This document shows, one piece after another, positions 15,106 to 24,070 of a stretch of 44,558 nucleotides of DNA. Where the stretch lies: NCBI RefSeq assembly GCF_900115065.1, contig NZ_FOVE01000023.1, positions 1 to 44,558 of the forward strand. Direction: 5' to 3'. Every line of letters begins with the position of its first letter. Within the stretch, counting starts at the first letter, position 1. The translations under genes were made by a program, and so were the position numbers. The notes under the pieces were generated by a model. It had not been told where the DNA came from and did no database searches. It saw only the letters and a list, made by a program, of their open reading frames with translations. The DNA is from Formivibrio citricus (GTDB taxonomy: Bacteria > Pseudomonadota > Gammaproteobacteria > Burkholderiales > Chitinibacteraceae).

Positions 15106-17171
15106 GATGCTCCGCCCCCCTCCGCCAGCGTAAAGCAGAAAGTCGCCCCCTCGCCGGGTGCTGCGCGGGCTTCGATCCTGCCGCCGTGGCGATGGACGAT
15201 GCGCTGCACGGTCGCGAGCCCGATACCGATTCCCGGAAATTCATCCTGCCGGTGCAAGCGGCGGAAAGGCAGGAACAGTTGGCCGGCATGCGCCATGTCA
15301 AAGCCGGCGCCGTTATCCGTCACGCAAAAGCCGGAGCGTCCGTCCAACTCGCAGGAACAGACCCGGATCATGGCCTGAGACGTCCTGGATGTATATTTCC
15401 AGGCGTTGCCCAGCAGGTTGTGCATCACGGCTTCGATCATGCGCGCATCGCCGAACGCCACCAGCCGGGGTTCGATGTCCATACTGACTTCACGCTCCGG
15501 CTCGGTACGCGCCAGTTCAGCCAGAATGCCGGCTGACAGCGCCGACAGATCGACCGTGTCACGCCGCAATTCGCCGCGCGTGCTGCGCGACAACGCAAGA
15601 ATGCCTTCGATCAGATCGCTCATCTTGCGACTGGCGATACCGATCTGGCCAAGGTAGTTCCTGGCCTCGCCCTCCAGCTTGTCGCCGAAATCCTCGATCA
15701 ACGCCTGCGAAAAACCGTGCATGGCCCTGAGCGGTGCGCGCAGGTCATGCGAAACCGCATAGGCAAAGGCATCCAGTTCCTGGTTGGCCGCGGAAAGCTC
15801 GGCCGTGCGCTCGGCTACGCGCCGCTCCAAGCCGGCGTTGAGCCGGAGAATTTCCTGCCGCGCCGCTACGCGTTCGGTGATGTCTTCGGAAAAGATCACG
15901 ATTCCGCCGATGGCGCCCCCGGACTTATGCCACGGTCGCACTTCCCAGCGCAGCCATTGTTCAGCGCCATCGGCCCGCACGAAACGATCTTCATCTGCAT
16001 AGAGGATTTCACCCGCCAAGCCGCGACGGTGCACTTCCTTCCATGCCTCGGTAATTTCCGGGAATACTTCGTAATGCGACAGGCCAAGAATATCCCGCTC
16101 GCCCAGCGCATAATCGTCCAGCCAGCGACGGCTGACAGCGAGGTAGCCCATCTCGCGGTCGAACATCGCCAGCGCGGCCGGCGCATGGTCGATCAGCAAC
16201 TGCAGCCGTTCCTGGCTCTCGTGCAGCGACGCCGCCGATTGCTCGGCGGCCAGCCTGGCATCTTCCAGTCGCTTGAAAAGGTCGAGATTGGCCAGCCCGA
16301 CCGACATGGCATCGGCCAGCGCTTGCTGCAATTCGAGTTCCCCGGGCGTGGCCAGATGCTGCGTGGCCCAGTAGCAGCCGATGGCGCCGACCGGCTGTTC
16401 GCGGCCGATGGGCGCCATGGACAGGCTCTTGACGAAAGTCGGGCGGTACGCGGCATGGGGAATGCGCGGATCGGCGTAAATGTCCTTGATGGCGACCGTC
16501 TGGGCGTGGAGCATGACCCAGCCGGAAATACAGGATTCGAGCGGATAACGCTGCCCTTTCCAAAGCGGACCGATGGCATCTTCGTCCACGTAATGGCAGC
16601 AGCCGTTGTCGCGCAGTACCAGCGTGGCGCCGTCGGCGCCAGTCAATTCACGCACGGCCCGGCGGATGATTGCCATCAGGCTCGGCAGATCGCGCACAGC
16701 AGCGACTTTCTCGACCACCTCGGCCAGACGGCGCAACCGTTCGGCGCTGCGACCGAGTTCGGCTGCCGCCAGTGCTTCGTCCCTGCGCCGCATCAGTTTG
16801 CGCAAGCGATCGTGAAATATGGCGAACAGGCACCCCAGGAACACGAAAACCGCCGAGGAAAAACTGGCCGCCAGATTCTTGCCGGTGAACGACATCACCG
16901 GCGGTAGGAAGAAATACCAGACCAGCAGCGTACTGATCAGCGTGGCGCCAATCCCGCCAAACAGGCCACCAATCCAGGCGCAGAAGAACGCCACGGGGAA
17001 AAAGAGAAACCAGACATAGGGCTTGAAGTAATCCCACAACAGCCATTGGGCGGCGAGAGCGACAAACGGCAGCGCCAGAGCGAATATCAGCCTGACATGG
17101 CGTGCAGGAAGTCTGGTGGCGATGATGGACTCGTTCCGTCCGGAAACCTGGTCATGAGGGGTGTTTTGCAT
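15102..17171 (-). CDS. Membrane histidine kinase: DUF4118, GAF, PAS, HisKA, HATPase; first gene of the signalling operon
   Basis: The 689-residue sensor kinase has a KdpD-like DUF4118 membrane region (about 30-120, four hydrophobic segments including WYFFLPPV), a GAF domain (about 160-305, containing YVDEDAIGPLWKGQRYPLE), a PAS domain (about 325-440), a coiled coil, HisKA with H475 (VSHDLRAPLRAMHGF) and a complete HATPase (NLLGNAWKYT, DNGAGFDM, GIGIGLATV). GAF modules of this kind are typical of phytochrome-related kinases. The Cys of a bilin site is not certain, so light sensing is not claimed. The kinase core is strikingly similar to the next kinase, indicating duplication. It is the 5' gene of a five-gene minus-strand operon; the 295 bases before it hold only a repeat and a terminator. 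Confidence 0.92.
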   Translation of the reverse strand: MQNTPHDQVSGRNESIIATRLPARHVRLIFALALPFVALAAQWLLWDYFKPYVWFLFFPVAFFCAWIGGLFGGIGATLISTLLVWYFFLPPVMSFTGKNLAASFSSAVFVFLGCLFAIFHDRLRKLMRRRDEALAAAELGRSAERLRRLAEVVEKVAAVRDLPSLMAIIRRAVRELTGADGATLVLRDNGCCHYVDEDAIGPLWKGQRYPLESCISGWVMLHAQTVAIKDIYADPRIPHAAYRPTFVKSLSMAPIGREQPVGAIGCYWATQHLATPGELELQQALADAMSVGLANLDLFKRLEDARLAAEQSAASLHESQERLQLLIDHAPAALAMFDREMGYLAVSRRWLDDYALGERDILGLSHYEVFPEITEAWKEVHRRGLAGEILYADEDRFVRADGAEQWLRWEVRPWHKSGGAIGGIVIFSEDITERVAARQEILRLNAGLERRVAERTAELSAANQELDAFAYAVSHDLRAPLRAMHGFSQALIEDFGDKLEGEARNYLGQIGIASRKMSDLIEGILALSRSTRGELRRDTVDLSALSAGILAELARTEPEREVSMDIEPRLVAFGDARMIEAVMHNLLGNAWKYTSRTSQAMIRVCSCELDGRSGFCVTDNGAGFDMAHAGQLFLPFRRLHRQDEFPGIGIGLATVQRIVHRHGGRIEARAAPGEGATFCFTLAEGGGAS

Positions 17172-17267
17172 GCTGCTGGAAACCGTCTTGCCCAGCTTCT
17201 TTTATAGCTCGCCCTGAATGGTGCGCCGCAGAGAAATTTCCTGCGAAGTTTCCGGTCAAACCAACGG

Positions 17268-17378
17268 GTAGCCCGGATGCAGCGCAGCGGAATCCGGGAA
17301 CACGGGTTCAAAGACAAACCGGGTTTGTGCCCCCCCCCAACGAAAGCCCCGGATTTCACGTTGTTTCATCCGGGCTAC
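17268..17378. repeat. REP/BIME-like inverted pair
   Basis: A GTAGCCCGGATG unit (17268-17298, ending AATCCGGG) is matched by an inverted partner at 17347-17378 (CCCCGGATTT then CATCCGGGCTAC), with a short C-rich spacer that includes a run of ten C. The unit itself contains the GCAGCGCAGCGG core common to short palindromic repeats scattered between genes in many proteobacteria. It lies between the start of the kinase operon and the PhnA-like gene. Confidence 0.7.
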
Positions 17379-17392
17379 TCGCTGGCGGCAAC

Positions 17393-17427
17393 AAAAAACC
17401 GGCCCGCTTTGCGGTGGCCGGTTTTTT
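17393..17427 (-). terminator. Rho-independent terminator after the PhnA-like gene
   Basis: The segment AAAAAACCGGCC (17393-17404) pairs with GGCCGGTTTTTT (17416-17427) around a short GC-rich loop. It has A/T tracts on both sides, so it could work in both directions. It lies 40 bases downstream of the minus-strand stop at 17467. Confidence 0.8.
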
Positions 17428-17466
17428 ATTTCTACGGCTTTGTCAGCCGTATTGAAAGCGCAATAT

Positions 17467-17808
17467 TCAAGCCTTTTTCAGGAAACAGGCTTTCAACATC
17501 ATGCTGCCGGCATCTGTCTTGCAGTCGACTTCGTGATCGCCGCCAACCAGGCGGATGCTTTTGATCTTGGTGCCTTGCTTGAGCACGATCGAAGTGCCTT
17601 TGACCTTCAGGTCCTTGATCAGCACCACGGCATCGCCGTCGTTGAGCACCGTGCCGTTGGCATCGCGCACCACGGCGGAATCTTCTTCATCCGATCCGGC
17701 ACTGGCCGCCGCCGGCCACTCGAAACCGCAGTCGGCACAGACGAAGTTGTCGCCGTCCTGATAGGTGTTTTCCAGGGTACATTGCGGGCAGGCGGGGATA
17801 GCGGACAT
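17467..17808 (-). CDS. yjdM: PhnA/YjdM-type zinc-ribbon protein
   Basis: The 113-residue protein begins with a zinc ribbon (PACPQCTLENTY and VCADCGFEW, two CxxC pairs near residues 8-11 and 24-27) and ends with a KOW/SH3-like PhnA domain (NDGDAVVLIKDLKVKG and GTKIKSIRLV). Despite the phn name, this family is not itself a phosphonate enzyme, and its role remains unclear. Length and motifs fit the family along the whole protein. A GAAGG ribosome site precedes the ATG. It lies 60 bases after the nrtR stop on the same strand and ahead of a good terminator, so it may share nrtR's transcript. Confidence 0.9.
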   Translation of the reverse strand: MSAIPACPQCTLENTYQDGDNFVCADCGFEWPAAASAGSDEEDSAVVRDANGTVLNDGDAVVLIKDLKVKGTSIVLKQGTKIKSIRLVGGDHEVDCKTDAGSMMLKACFLKKA

Positions 17809-17868
17809 GGCAGAACCTTCAAAGTGCGAGTTACAAAGCGGGCGATTATACCACCTCGTACACCACTC

Positions 17869-18543
17869 TCAGCGCGCGTTCAGCGCCCGATCCGTCAGCG
17901 ACAGCCGATCCCGGTATTCTTTCCTGAGCCGGTACAACTGCGCCGGCCGGTTGGCCTTGCCGGTTTCCAGTGCGCCTTCGATCGGCTCCAGAATGCCGAG
18001 TTCGTCGATCTTGCGGCGGAAACTCACCTTGTTGACCGGCTCTCCGAGCACCGCTTCATAGACCGCCTGCAGGCGCGGCAGAGTGAAAGCCTCACCGCAC
18101 AGGTAGACCGGCAGCGACGAGTAGCTGCTCTTGTTCCTGACCCGGCTCACGGCCGCTTCGACGATCTGCAGGTGATCGAACGGCAAGCCTTTCAAACGCT
18201 CAACCGGCAACAGCTCCACATGCGGATGCCCCGCCTCGCCGATCAGGTTTTCCGGAACCAGCGCGTAATAGCTGATCGAGATCGACCAGCCGCGCGGATC
18301 GCGCCCCGGCCCGGAAAAAGTCGCCAGTTGTTCAAGATACGGGCTGGCAATGCCGGTTTTTGCCTGCAAGGTCCGCACTGCGGCGGCATGGGTATCGGCA
18401 TCTTCCTCGGCGTGGATATAGCCGCCCGGCAAGGCCAGTACGCCCTTGAAAGGCTCGTGCTCGCGGCGCAGCAAGGCCACGTGCAGACACTCTTCCTTGA
18501 GCGTGAGCAGAACGATATCGACGGTGCAGATGATCTCGGACAT
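17869..18543 (-). CDS. nrtR: NrtR-type Nudix-related transcriptional regulator of NAD metabolism
   Basis: The 224-residue protein pairs a Nudix-like ligand domain (1-140) with a C-terminal winged-helix DNA-binding domain (about 150-224, RRKIDELGILEPIEG and RPAQLYRLRKEYRD). The Nudix box is degenerate: AAAVRTLQAKTGI stands where catalytic enzymes have REUxEE. That is typical of NrtR, which binds ADP-ribose or NAD-related metabolites rather than hydrolysing them efficiently. It faces the pncA-pncB-nadE-nadM operon, a standard NrtR regulon. The ATG at 18543 was chosen because AGGAA lies 5-9 bases upstream; a TTG five codons earlier is less likely. It probably represses the divergent operon through the palindrome at 18763-18783. 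Confidence 0.9.
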   Translation of the reverse strand: MSEIICTVDIVLLTLKEECLHVALLRREHEPFKGVLALPGGYIHAEEDADTHAAAVRTLQAKTGIASPYLEQLATFSGPGRDPRGWSISISYYALVPENLIGEAGHPHVELLPVERLKGLPFDHLQIVEAAVSRVRNKSSYSSLPVYLCGEAFTLPRLQAVYEAVLGEPVNKVSFRRKIDELGILEPIEGALETGKANRPAQLYRLRKEYRDRLSLTDRALNAR

Positions 18544-18576
18544 GGGTTCCTGCCTCAAATTGTTCTTCGCTTGTTT

Positions 18577-18687
18577 GACCCAGTGAAGTGTGAAATTTTG
18601 TCGTCATACCGGCGCAGGCCGGTATCCAGCAACGAAGCCACTTCAAACCACTGGACCCCGGCCTGCGCCGGGGTGACGAGTTCAAAC
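18577..18687. repeat. Dispersed 110-bp double-palindrome repeat, copy A
   Basis: This segment contains two palindromic cores, ACCGGCGCAGGCCGGT and CCCCGGCCTGCGCCGGGG, separated by a 40-base linker (CAGCAACGAAGCCACTTC...). A second copy, more than 90% identical by eye, lies at 42594-42703 in the opposite orientation. It sits just upstream of nrtR. REP-like dispersed elements with this core are widespread in proteobacteria. Confidence 0.88.
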
Positions 18688-18762
18688 TTGACCAGACCAT
18701 AGTATATAAAACACACAAACACATCAAACAATCATTAACAACAAGACAAAACAACAAATTTG

Positions 18763-18795
18763 TTAGTTGCAATATTAAACTAAGTTGAATATGAT
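18763..18795 (+). promoter_or_regulatory. Candidate pncA-operon promoter with overlapping NrtR operator
   Basis: TTAGTT (18763-18768) and AACTAA (18778-18783) form a 21-bp palindrome with a 9-base AT-rich centre. A -35-like TTGCAA at 18768-18773 and a -10 TATGAT at 18790-18795 are 16 bases apart, so the palindrome covers the -35 element and part of the spacer. That is where a repressor would act. The surrounding 100 bases are much more AT-rich than the genes. Assignment to NrtR rests on the adjacent nrtR gene, not on a motif match. Confidence 0.5.
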
Positions 18796-18843
18796 CGGTT
18801 CATGTTCTGATAAAACAGAACCCGCTCATAAAGGGAGGTCATC

Positions 18844-19707
18844 ATGTCGAACCGCAAAACCCATCTTCTCGTCATCGATCCGCAGAACGATTTCTGCGAT
18901 CAGCCGGATGACTATCTGCCGCAGACCGGCGAACGCCTCGCTCCCGCCCTGCCAGTCCAGGGCGCGCATGCCGACATGCTGCGCGTCGCCACCCTGATCG
19001 AGCGCTGCGGCCAGCGGATCGACGCCATCACGGTGACGCTCGATTCGCACCAGCGCATCGACATCGCCCACCCAACCTTCTGGCAGCAGGGCGATGGCAC
19101 GGCGGTGCAGCCTTTCACGCCGATCACCGCCGCCGACGTACGCGAAGGCCGCTTCGTTCCGCGCCAGACCGAAGCGCTGCCACGGGTTCTGGCCTACCTG
19201 GATGCGCTGGAAGCCGCCGGGCGTTACACCCACATGGTCTGGCCCGTGCACTGCGAGATCGGCAGTTGGGGGCACAACGTCCACGCCGACGTGCGCGCGG
19301 CGTACAACCGCTGGGAGGAAACCACATCGGTCAGCGTAGGCAAGGTGCTCAAGGGCCTGAATCCGTGGACCGAGCACTACAGCGCCATCCGCGCCGAAGT
19401 GCCCGATTCCCGCGACGAAGGTACCCAGCTCAACCGGGCGCTGATCGCACAATTGAAAGCAGCCGATCAGGTACTGATTGCCGGCGAAGCGGGTAGCCAC
19501 TGCGTCAAGGCCACGACCGAGCACATCGCCGAAGCCTTCGACCCTGCCGACCTGCCGCGGCTGGTCCTGCTCACGGATTGCATGAGTCCGGTCACCGGAT
19601 TCGAGTCGCAGTACCAGGGCTTCATCGACGACATGCGCGCCAAGGGCTTGCGCATCGCCACCTCGACCGAGATCATGGCCGAATTGCTCGCCGGAAACGG
19701 CGCTTGA
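18844..19707 (+). CDS. pncA: Nicotinamidase (isochorismatase-fold)
   Basis: The 287-residue protein hydrolyses nicotinamide to nicotinate, the first step of NAD salvage. Visible are the catalytic Asp in VIDPQNDF (about residue 11), the metal-binding [10 protein letters not shown] cluster (about 67-76), a [13 protein letters not shown] segment carrying the Lys region, and the nucleophile Cys in [11 protein letters not shown] (about residue 220). It is longer than the roughly 200-residue E. coli enzyme and resembles the longer isochorismatase-family form. An AGGGAGG ribosome site precedes the ATG. It is the first gene of the NAD operon, and pncB follows after 11 bases, which is the next enzyme in the pathway. 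It is probably controlled by NrtR. Confidence 0.88.
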   Translation: MSNRKTHLLVIDPQNDFCDQPDDYLPQTGERLAPALPVQGAHADMLRVATLIERCGQRIDAITVTLDSHQRIDIAHPTFWQQGDGTAVQPFTPITAADVREGRFVPRQTEALPRVLAYLDALEAAGRYTHMVWPVHCEIGSWGHNVHADVRAAYNRWEETTSVSVGKVLKGLNPWTEHYSAIRAEVPDSRDEGTQLNRALIAQLKAADQVLIAGEAGSHCVKATTEHIAEAFDPADLPRLVLLTDCMSPVTGFESQYQGFIDDMRAKGLRIATSTEIMAELLAGNGA

Positions 19708-19718
19708 AGGAGGGAAAC

Positions 19719-20948
19719 ATGAACACCCGTCCACCCATCGTCCAGAGCCTGCTGGAAAACGATCTCTACAAGTTCACCATGTGGCAGGCCCTGCTGCACA
19801 GCCACCCCGGCGCGCAGGCCGAATATGCGTTCGTCTGCCGCAATACGCCGGCCTACCCGCTCGCCGAACTCAAGCAGGATATCGAAGCCGAACTCGACGC
19901 GCTTTGCAGCCTGAACTTCAGTCGGGACGAGCTCGATTACCTGCGCGGCCTGCGCTTCATCAAGAGCGATTTTGTCGATTTCCTGTCGCTGTTCCGCTTC
20001 CAGCGCCACTTCATCTCGGTGACGACCGAAGGCGACACGCTCAAAATCGAAGCCAAAGGCCCGCTCGTGCATGTCATGGGCTTCGAAATTTTCGTGCTCT
20101 ACATCGTCAACGAGCTGTATTTCCGCCGTTTGCCTACCGGCGACGACATCCTCGCTGAAGCGCGCCGCCGACTGCAGGACAAGATCCGGCTCTTGCAACA
20201 GCACAAGACCGAGCTCGCCGCCGGCGATGCCGAGCCCTTCATCTTCTTCGATTTCGGGCTGCGCCGGCGCTATTCAGGCGCCTGGCAGGAAGAAGTCGTC
20301 GGCACCTTGCTGGAATCCGTGCCCGAGCATTTCCGCGGCACCTCGAACGTGCATCTGGCCAGGAAATTCGGCACCACACCGATCGGCACTATGGCGCACG
20401 AATACCTGCAGGCTTATCAGTCTTTCGGCTTCCGTCTACGCGATTTCCAGAAGGCCGCGCTGGAAGGCTGGGTGCAGGAATACCGCGGCGACCTGGGCAT
20501 CGCACTGACCGATGTCGTCGGCATGAACGCCTTCCTGGACGATTTCGACCTGTATTTCGCCAAGCTCTTCGACGGACTTCGCCACGACTCCGGCGACCCG
20601 GTGGCATGGGGCGAAAAGGTTCTCGACCACTACCAGCGCCTGCGCATCGACCCGGCCAGCAAGCGGCTGGTGTTCTCGGACGGGCTGAACATACCGCGCG
20701 CCATCGAACTCTACCGGCACTTCCGCGGGCGGATCGGCACCAGTTTTGGCATCGGCACCGACCTCACCAACGATACACCGCACAAGGCGCTGAACATCGT
20801 GATGAAGATCACTTCCTGCAACGGCCAGCCGGTCGCCAAGCTCTCGGATTCGCCCGGCAAGACGCTGTGCGACGACCAGACCTTCCTGGCCTACCTGCGG
20901 CAGGTGTTCAACCATCCGCACCCCACCGGACCGGGAGAACCGTCATGA
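19719..20948 (+). CDS. pncB: Nicotinate phosphoribosyltransferase
   Basis: The 409-residue cytoplasmic enzyme converts nicotinate and PRPP, with ATP, to nicotinate mononucleotide. Family motifs: [13 protein letters not shown] near the N-terminus, the His of [14 protein letters not shown] that is transiently phosphorylated in this family, [12 protein letters not shown], and the phosphate-binding FSDGLN...[14 protein letters not shown]. The length matches PncB. The ATG at 19719 has a strong AAGGAGGG ribosome site; an upstream in-frame extension inside pncA was rejected. Its TGA overlaps the nadE ATG (ATGA at 20945-20948), indicating coupled translation. Confidence 0.95.
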   Translation: MNTRPPIVQSLLENDLYKFTMWQALLHSHPGAQAEYAFVCRNTPAYPLAELKQDIEAELDALCSLNFSRDELDYLRGLRFIKSDFVDFLSLFRFQRHFISVTTEGDTLKIEAKGPLVHVMGFEIFVLYIVNELYFRRLPTGDDILAEARRRLQDKIRLLQQHKTELAAGDAEPFIFFDFGLRRRYSGAWQEEVVGTLLESVPEHFRGTSNVHLARKFGTTPIGTMAHEYLQAYQSFGFRLRDFQKAALEGWVQEYRGDLGIALTDVVGMNAFLDDFDLYFAKLFDGLRHDSGDPVAWGEKVLDHYQRLRIDPASKRLVFSDGLNIPRAIELYRHFRGRIGTSFGIGTDLTNDTPHKALNIVMKITSCNGQPVAKLSDSPGKTLCDDQTFLAYLRQVFNHPHPTGPGEPS

Positions 20949-22870
20949 ACCCGCTGCGCATCACGCTCGCCCAGATCAACCCGACCATAGGCGACATCGA
21001 AGGCAACATCGCCCTGATGCGCCGGGCCACGGAACAGGCACAGAACGAAACAGCCCAACTCGTCGTCTTTCCCGAGCTCTCGCTCACCGGCTACTACCCC
21101 GGCGACCTGCTCGACGAGCCGGATTTTCTCAGGCAGATCGAACGCGGCCTGGCGCAGCTTCTGGCCCTGACCCGCGATACGCCGGGCTTGCATTGGGTGA
21201 TCGGCGCGCCGACGCAGCACGAAGGGCCGGGCAAGCGCCTGCAAAACAGTCTGCTGGTACTCGCCGACGGCGAAATCGTGCTCGACTACGCCAAGCAACT
21301 GCTGCCCACCTACAACATCTTCGACGAGCGCCGCCATTTCGAGCCTGGCCCGGATGTGGCCCGTGTGCTGCGCATCGGCGACACCCGGATCGGCTTCATG
21401 ATCTGCGAGGACGGCTGGAACGACGAGGGCCGGGACTACGCGGTCAACCCCTTCGACCGCCTCGCGGATGCCGCACCCGACTTGGTGATCTCGATCAACG
21501 CCAGCCCGTCGAACCTCGGCAAGCGCGAAGTCCGCCACCGCCTGCTCGCCGCCGCGAGCCGCCGGCACAAGCTGCCGCTCGTTTACGTCAACCAGATCGG
21601 CGGGCACGATCAGTTGGTCTACGACGGCGCCTCGTTCACCGTCACACCGGATCACGGTGTGGTTTTCGAAGCGCCGCAGTTTGCCGAGTCTGTCACCACG
21701 CTCCAGTTCGACGGGCGCGATTTCCTCGATGCCAACAACGCACCGCTGCCCGCGCCCCAAGGCAATCGCACTATGTGTCTTTTGGGAACCCCGTACGCGA
21801 ACCACTCCGTTTTTTCTCCCTCCCCCTCGACGGGGGAGGGTTGGGGAGAGGGTGAAACGGGGCAAACTTGCACAGTGCTTGATACATCCCCCCCTCTCCC
21901 CTACCCCTCTCCCGCAAGGGGCGAGGGGAAAACCGAGGTAGTGCAATCACCTTGGTCCGCACCCTCCTCCGGCTTGCCCGTCATGGAGTTCTACCGCCGG
22001 CAGATCGTGCTCGGCCTGCGCGACTATGCGCGCCGCTGCGGCTTCAAGCGAGCAGTGGTCGGCTCCTCGGGCGGCATCGACAGCGCCCTGACCCTGGCGC
22101 TGGCAAGCGAGGCGCTCGGCGCGGACAACGTGGCCGCCATCACCCTGCCCTCGAAGTTTTCCAGCGCCGGCAGCGTGGACGATTCGAAAACGCTGTGCGA
22201 CAACTTGGGTGTGAAGCTGATCGAACACCCGATTCGCGATCTGGTTGCGAGCTACGGCGCCGGCTTCGAAACCGCGTTCGGCACACCACTGCAGGGCCTG
22301 CCGCTGGAAAACCTGCAGGCACGCATCCGCGGCACGATCCTGATGGAATACTCCAACGCCTTCGGCCACCTGCTGCTCACCACCGGCAACAAGAGCGAGC
22401 TTTCGGTGGGCTATTGCACCCTGTACGGCGATACCAACGGCGGGCTGGGGTTGATCGGCGACCTCTACAAGACCGAAGTGTTCGAGCTGTGCCGGCATCT
22501 CAATGCCGAGGCAGGGCGCGAGCTCATCCCGCGCGCGATCATCGACAAGGAACCTTCGGCCGAACTCGCGCCGGGGCAGCGCGATACCGACAGCCTGCCG
22601 CCCTACCCGGTTCTGGACGTGATCCTCAAGCAACTGATCGAAGGCGAACGACTGGCCGAAGCCGAGCGCGCCGAAGTCGAACAAAGCTTCAAAGAGCTGG
22701 CCGCGACGGCAGACGGACAAGCGCTGATCGCCCGCATCCGCAACATGATTGCCCGCAACGAATACAAGCGCCGCCAGGCACCGCCGATCCTGCGCCTGCG
22801 CGGGCGCGCCTTCGGCCACGGACGGCAGATGCCCATCGCCGCGAGTTACCGGTTCTGGAGGCAATCATGA
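20945..22870 (+). CDS. nadE: Glutamine-dependent NAD+ synthetase with an in-frame repeat insertion in the linker
   Basis: The protein has a nitrilase-type glutaminase domain (about 1-275) with triad E44 (FPELSLTG), K117 (AKQLLPTYN) and C154 (MICEDG), and a synthetase domain (about 345-641) with the ATP-PPi loop SSGGIDS around 374-380 and later [11 protein letters not shown] and DKEPSAEL. It amidates deamido-NAD to NAD. At 641 residues it is about 100 longer than the usual 540-residue bimodular form. Much of the excess lies in the linker at about residues 280-345, where DNA 21815-21932 is a copy of a dispersed repeat (translated [14 protein letters not shown] ... SPARGEGK). The frame is intact and both domains look complete. 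The start and stop overlap pncB and nadM by ATGA. Confidence 0.94.
   Translation: MNPLRITLAQINPTIGDIEGNIALMRRATEQAQNETAQLVVFPELSLTGYYPGDLLDEPDFLRQIERGLAQLLALTRDTPGLHWVIGAPTQHEGPGKRLQNSLLVLADGEIVLDYAKQLLPTYNIFDERRHFEPGPDVARVLRIGDTRIGFMICEDGWNDEGRDYAVNPFDRLADAAPDLVISINASPSNLGKREVRHRLLAAASRRHKLPLVYVNQIGGHDQLVYDGASFTVTPDHGVVFEAPQFAESVTTLQFDGRDFLDANNAPLPAPQGNRTMCLLGTPYANHSVFSPSPSTGEGWGEGETGQTCTVLDTSPPLPYPSPARGEGKTEVVQSPWSAPSSGLPVMEFYRRQIVLGLRDYARRCGFKRAVVGSSGGIDSALTLALASEALGADNVAAITLPSKFSSAGSVDDSKTLCDNLGVKLIEHPIRDLVASYGAGFETAFGTPLQGLPLENLQARIRGTILMEYSNAFGHLLLTTGNKSELSVGYCTLYGDTNGGLGLIGDLYKTEVFELCRHLNAEAGRELIPRAIIDKEPSAELAPGQRDTDSLPPYPVLDVILKQLIEGERLAEAERAEVEQSFKELAATADGQALIARIRNMIARNEYKRRQAPPILRLRGRAFGHGRQMPIAASYRFWRQS
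21815..21932 (+). repeat. Dispersed GC-rich repeat, copy 1, inside nadE coding sequence
   Basis: The unit begins TCTCCCTCCCCCTCGACGGG, runs through GGGGAGAGGGTGA and a TTGATACAT core, and ends CCCGCAAGGGGCGAGG. A second copy with the same order of parts is at 23940-24053. Each end holds a hairpin (CCCTCCCC/GGGGAGGG and CCCCTCTCCC/GGGGCGAGG). Here it is read through as residues 291-330 of NAD synthetase. Confidence 0.9.
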
Positions 22871-23895
22871 ACACCGCCCAAAATTTCGATACCGCCGTAC
22901 TGATCGGCCGCTTCCAGCCCTTCCACACCGGCCATGCCGCCCTGCTCGCCCAGGCACTGGACACCGCGCCGCATGTGGTCGTCATACTGGGATCGGCCCA
23001 TCAGGCGCGCAACGCCAAGAACCCGTTCACCTGGGAAGAACGCGCCGCCATGATCCGCGCCACGCTCGACGAAGAACAACAGGCGCGCATCGATTTCGTT
23101 CCGGTTCGCGACTGCTACGACGACCGGCGCTGGAAAGAAGCCGTACAGCAAGCCGTCGCCCAAAAAACGGTCAGCCGGCGCATCGCCCTGATCGGCTTCG
23201 TCAAGGATGCCTCCAGCCAGTACCTGAACCGCTTTGCCGAATGGCAACTTGTCGCCACCGGGCAGCACGGCGAAGTCCACGCCACCCACCTGCGCCGCAT
23301 CTACTTCGAAACCGACGACCCGGCAGCAAGCCAGGCCCTGCTCGGCGAACTCGTCCCGGCCAGCGTGGCGCATTACCTCAAGGGCTGGACGCACCTGCCC
23401 CACTACGCCCGGCTGCGCGAAGAACACCTCGCCATCGAGGAAAGCCGCAAAATCTGGGGGAACGGCCCGTTCATCACGGTCGATGCCGTGGTCGAGGCGT
23501 CGGGGCATGTACTGCTGATCCAGCGCGGGCGCGCACCGGGATTGGGATCATGGGCGCTGCCCGGCGGATTTCTCGATGGCCGGGAGCGGGTGTTGCAGGG
23601 GGCGATACGCGAACTGCGCGAAGAAACCGGGCTGGCCTTGCTTGATTCGACTCTGGAAGGCGCGCTGAAGAATGTCGCCGTTTTCGACCACCCGGACCGC
23701 AGCCTGCGCGGGCGCACCGTCACCCACGCCCACCACTTCGATCTGGGATCAACGCGCCTGCCGGAAGTCGCCGGCGCGGACGATGCAGCAACGGCGCGCT
23801 GGGTGGCAATTGCCGATCTGCCGGGCATGGAAGACCGGTTTTTCGAGGATCACTTCCACATCCTCGATCATTTTCTGTCGCTGACTATTGACTGA
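22867..23895 (+). CDS. nadM: Bifunctional NMN adenylyltransferase / Nudix ADP-ribose pyrophosphatase
   Basis: The 342-residue protein has an N-terminal archaeal-type NMN adenylyltransferase domain (1-180) with the nucleotidyl-transferase motif LIGRFQPFHTGHAALL, and a C-terminal Nudix domain (about 200-342) with an intact box: GGFLDGRE...AIRELREETGLAL fits Gx5Ex7REUxEExGU. The first half makes NAD or deamido-NAD from the mononucleotide; the second probably hydrolyses ADP-ribose, the ligand sensed by NrtR. The fusion is known in cyanobacteria and Francisella (slr0787-like). The ATG overlaps the nadE TGA. As the last gene of the operon it completes nicotinamide-to-NAD salvage. Confidence 0.93.
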   Translation: MNTAQNFDTAVLIGRFQPFHTGHAALLAQALDTAPHVVVILGSAHQARNAKNPFTWEERAAMIRATLDEEQQARIDFVPVRDCYDDRRWKEAVQQAVAQKTVSRRIALIGFVKDASSQYLNRFAEWQLVATGQHGEVHATHLRRIYFETDDPAASQALLGELVPASVAHYLKGWTHLPHYARLREEHLAIEESRKIWGNGPFITVDAVVEASGHVLLIQRGRAPGLGSWALPGGFLDGRERVLQGAIRELREETGLALLDSTLEGALKNVAVFDHPDRSLRGRTVTHAHHFDLGSTRLPEVAGADDAATARWVAIADLPGMEDRFFEDHFHILDHFLSLTID

Positions 23896-23939
23896 CTAAA
23901 AACATCCCATTCAACAGGGATTATCCCGTTCATGCTCAA

Positions 23940-24053
23940 TCTCCCTCCCCCTCGACGGGGGAGGGCTGGGGAGAGGGTGATTGGGTCAAGATCAGCGCAT
24001 GGTTGATACATTTCCCCCTCACCCCGACCCCTCACCCGCAAGGGGCGAGGAAA
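23940..24053 (+). repeat. Dispersed GC-rich repeat, copy 2, between convergent nadM and yejA-like genes
   Basis: This copy has the same order of elements as 21815-21932: TCTCCCTCCCCCTCGACGGG, GGGGAGAGGGTGA, a TTGATACAT core, then CCCGCAAGGGGCGAGG, differing mainly in the middle 25 bases. It fills most of the gap between the nadM stop and the minus-strand stop at 24071, where its hairpins could help end both transcripts. Confidence 0.88.
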
Positions 24054-24070
24054 CACCGGAATAATCGCGG

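Noticed and set aside
12571-15378. A 935-codon open frame on the plus strand
   Set aside because: It lies antisense to a kinase gene with complete domain motifs. Its translation has no family likeness; GC-rich codon use in the real gene keeps the opposite frame open.
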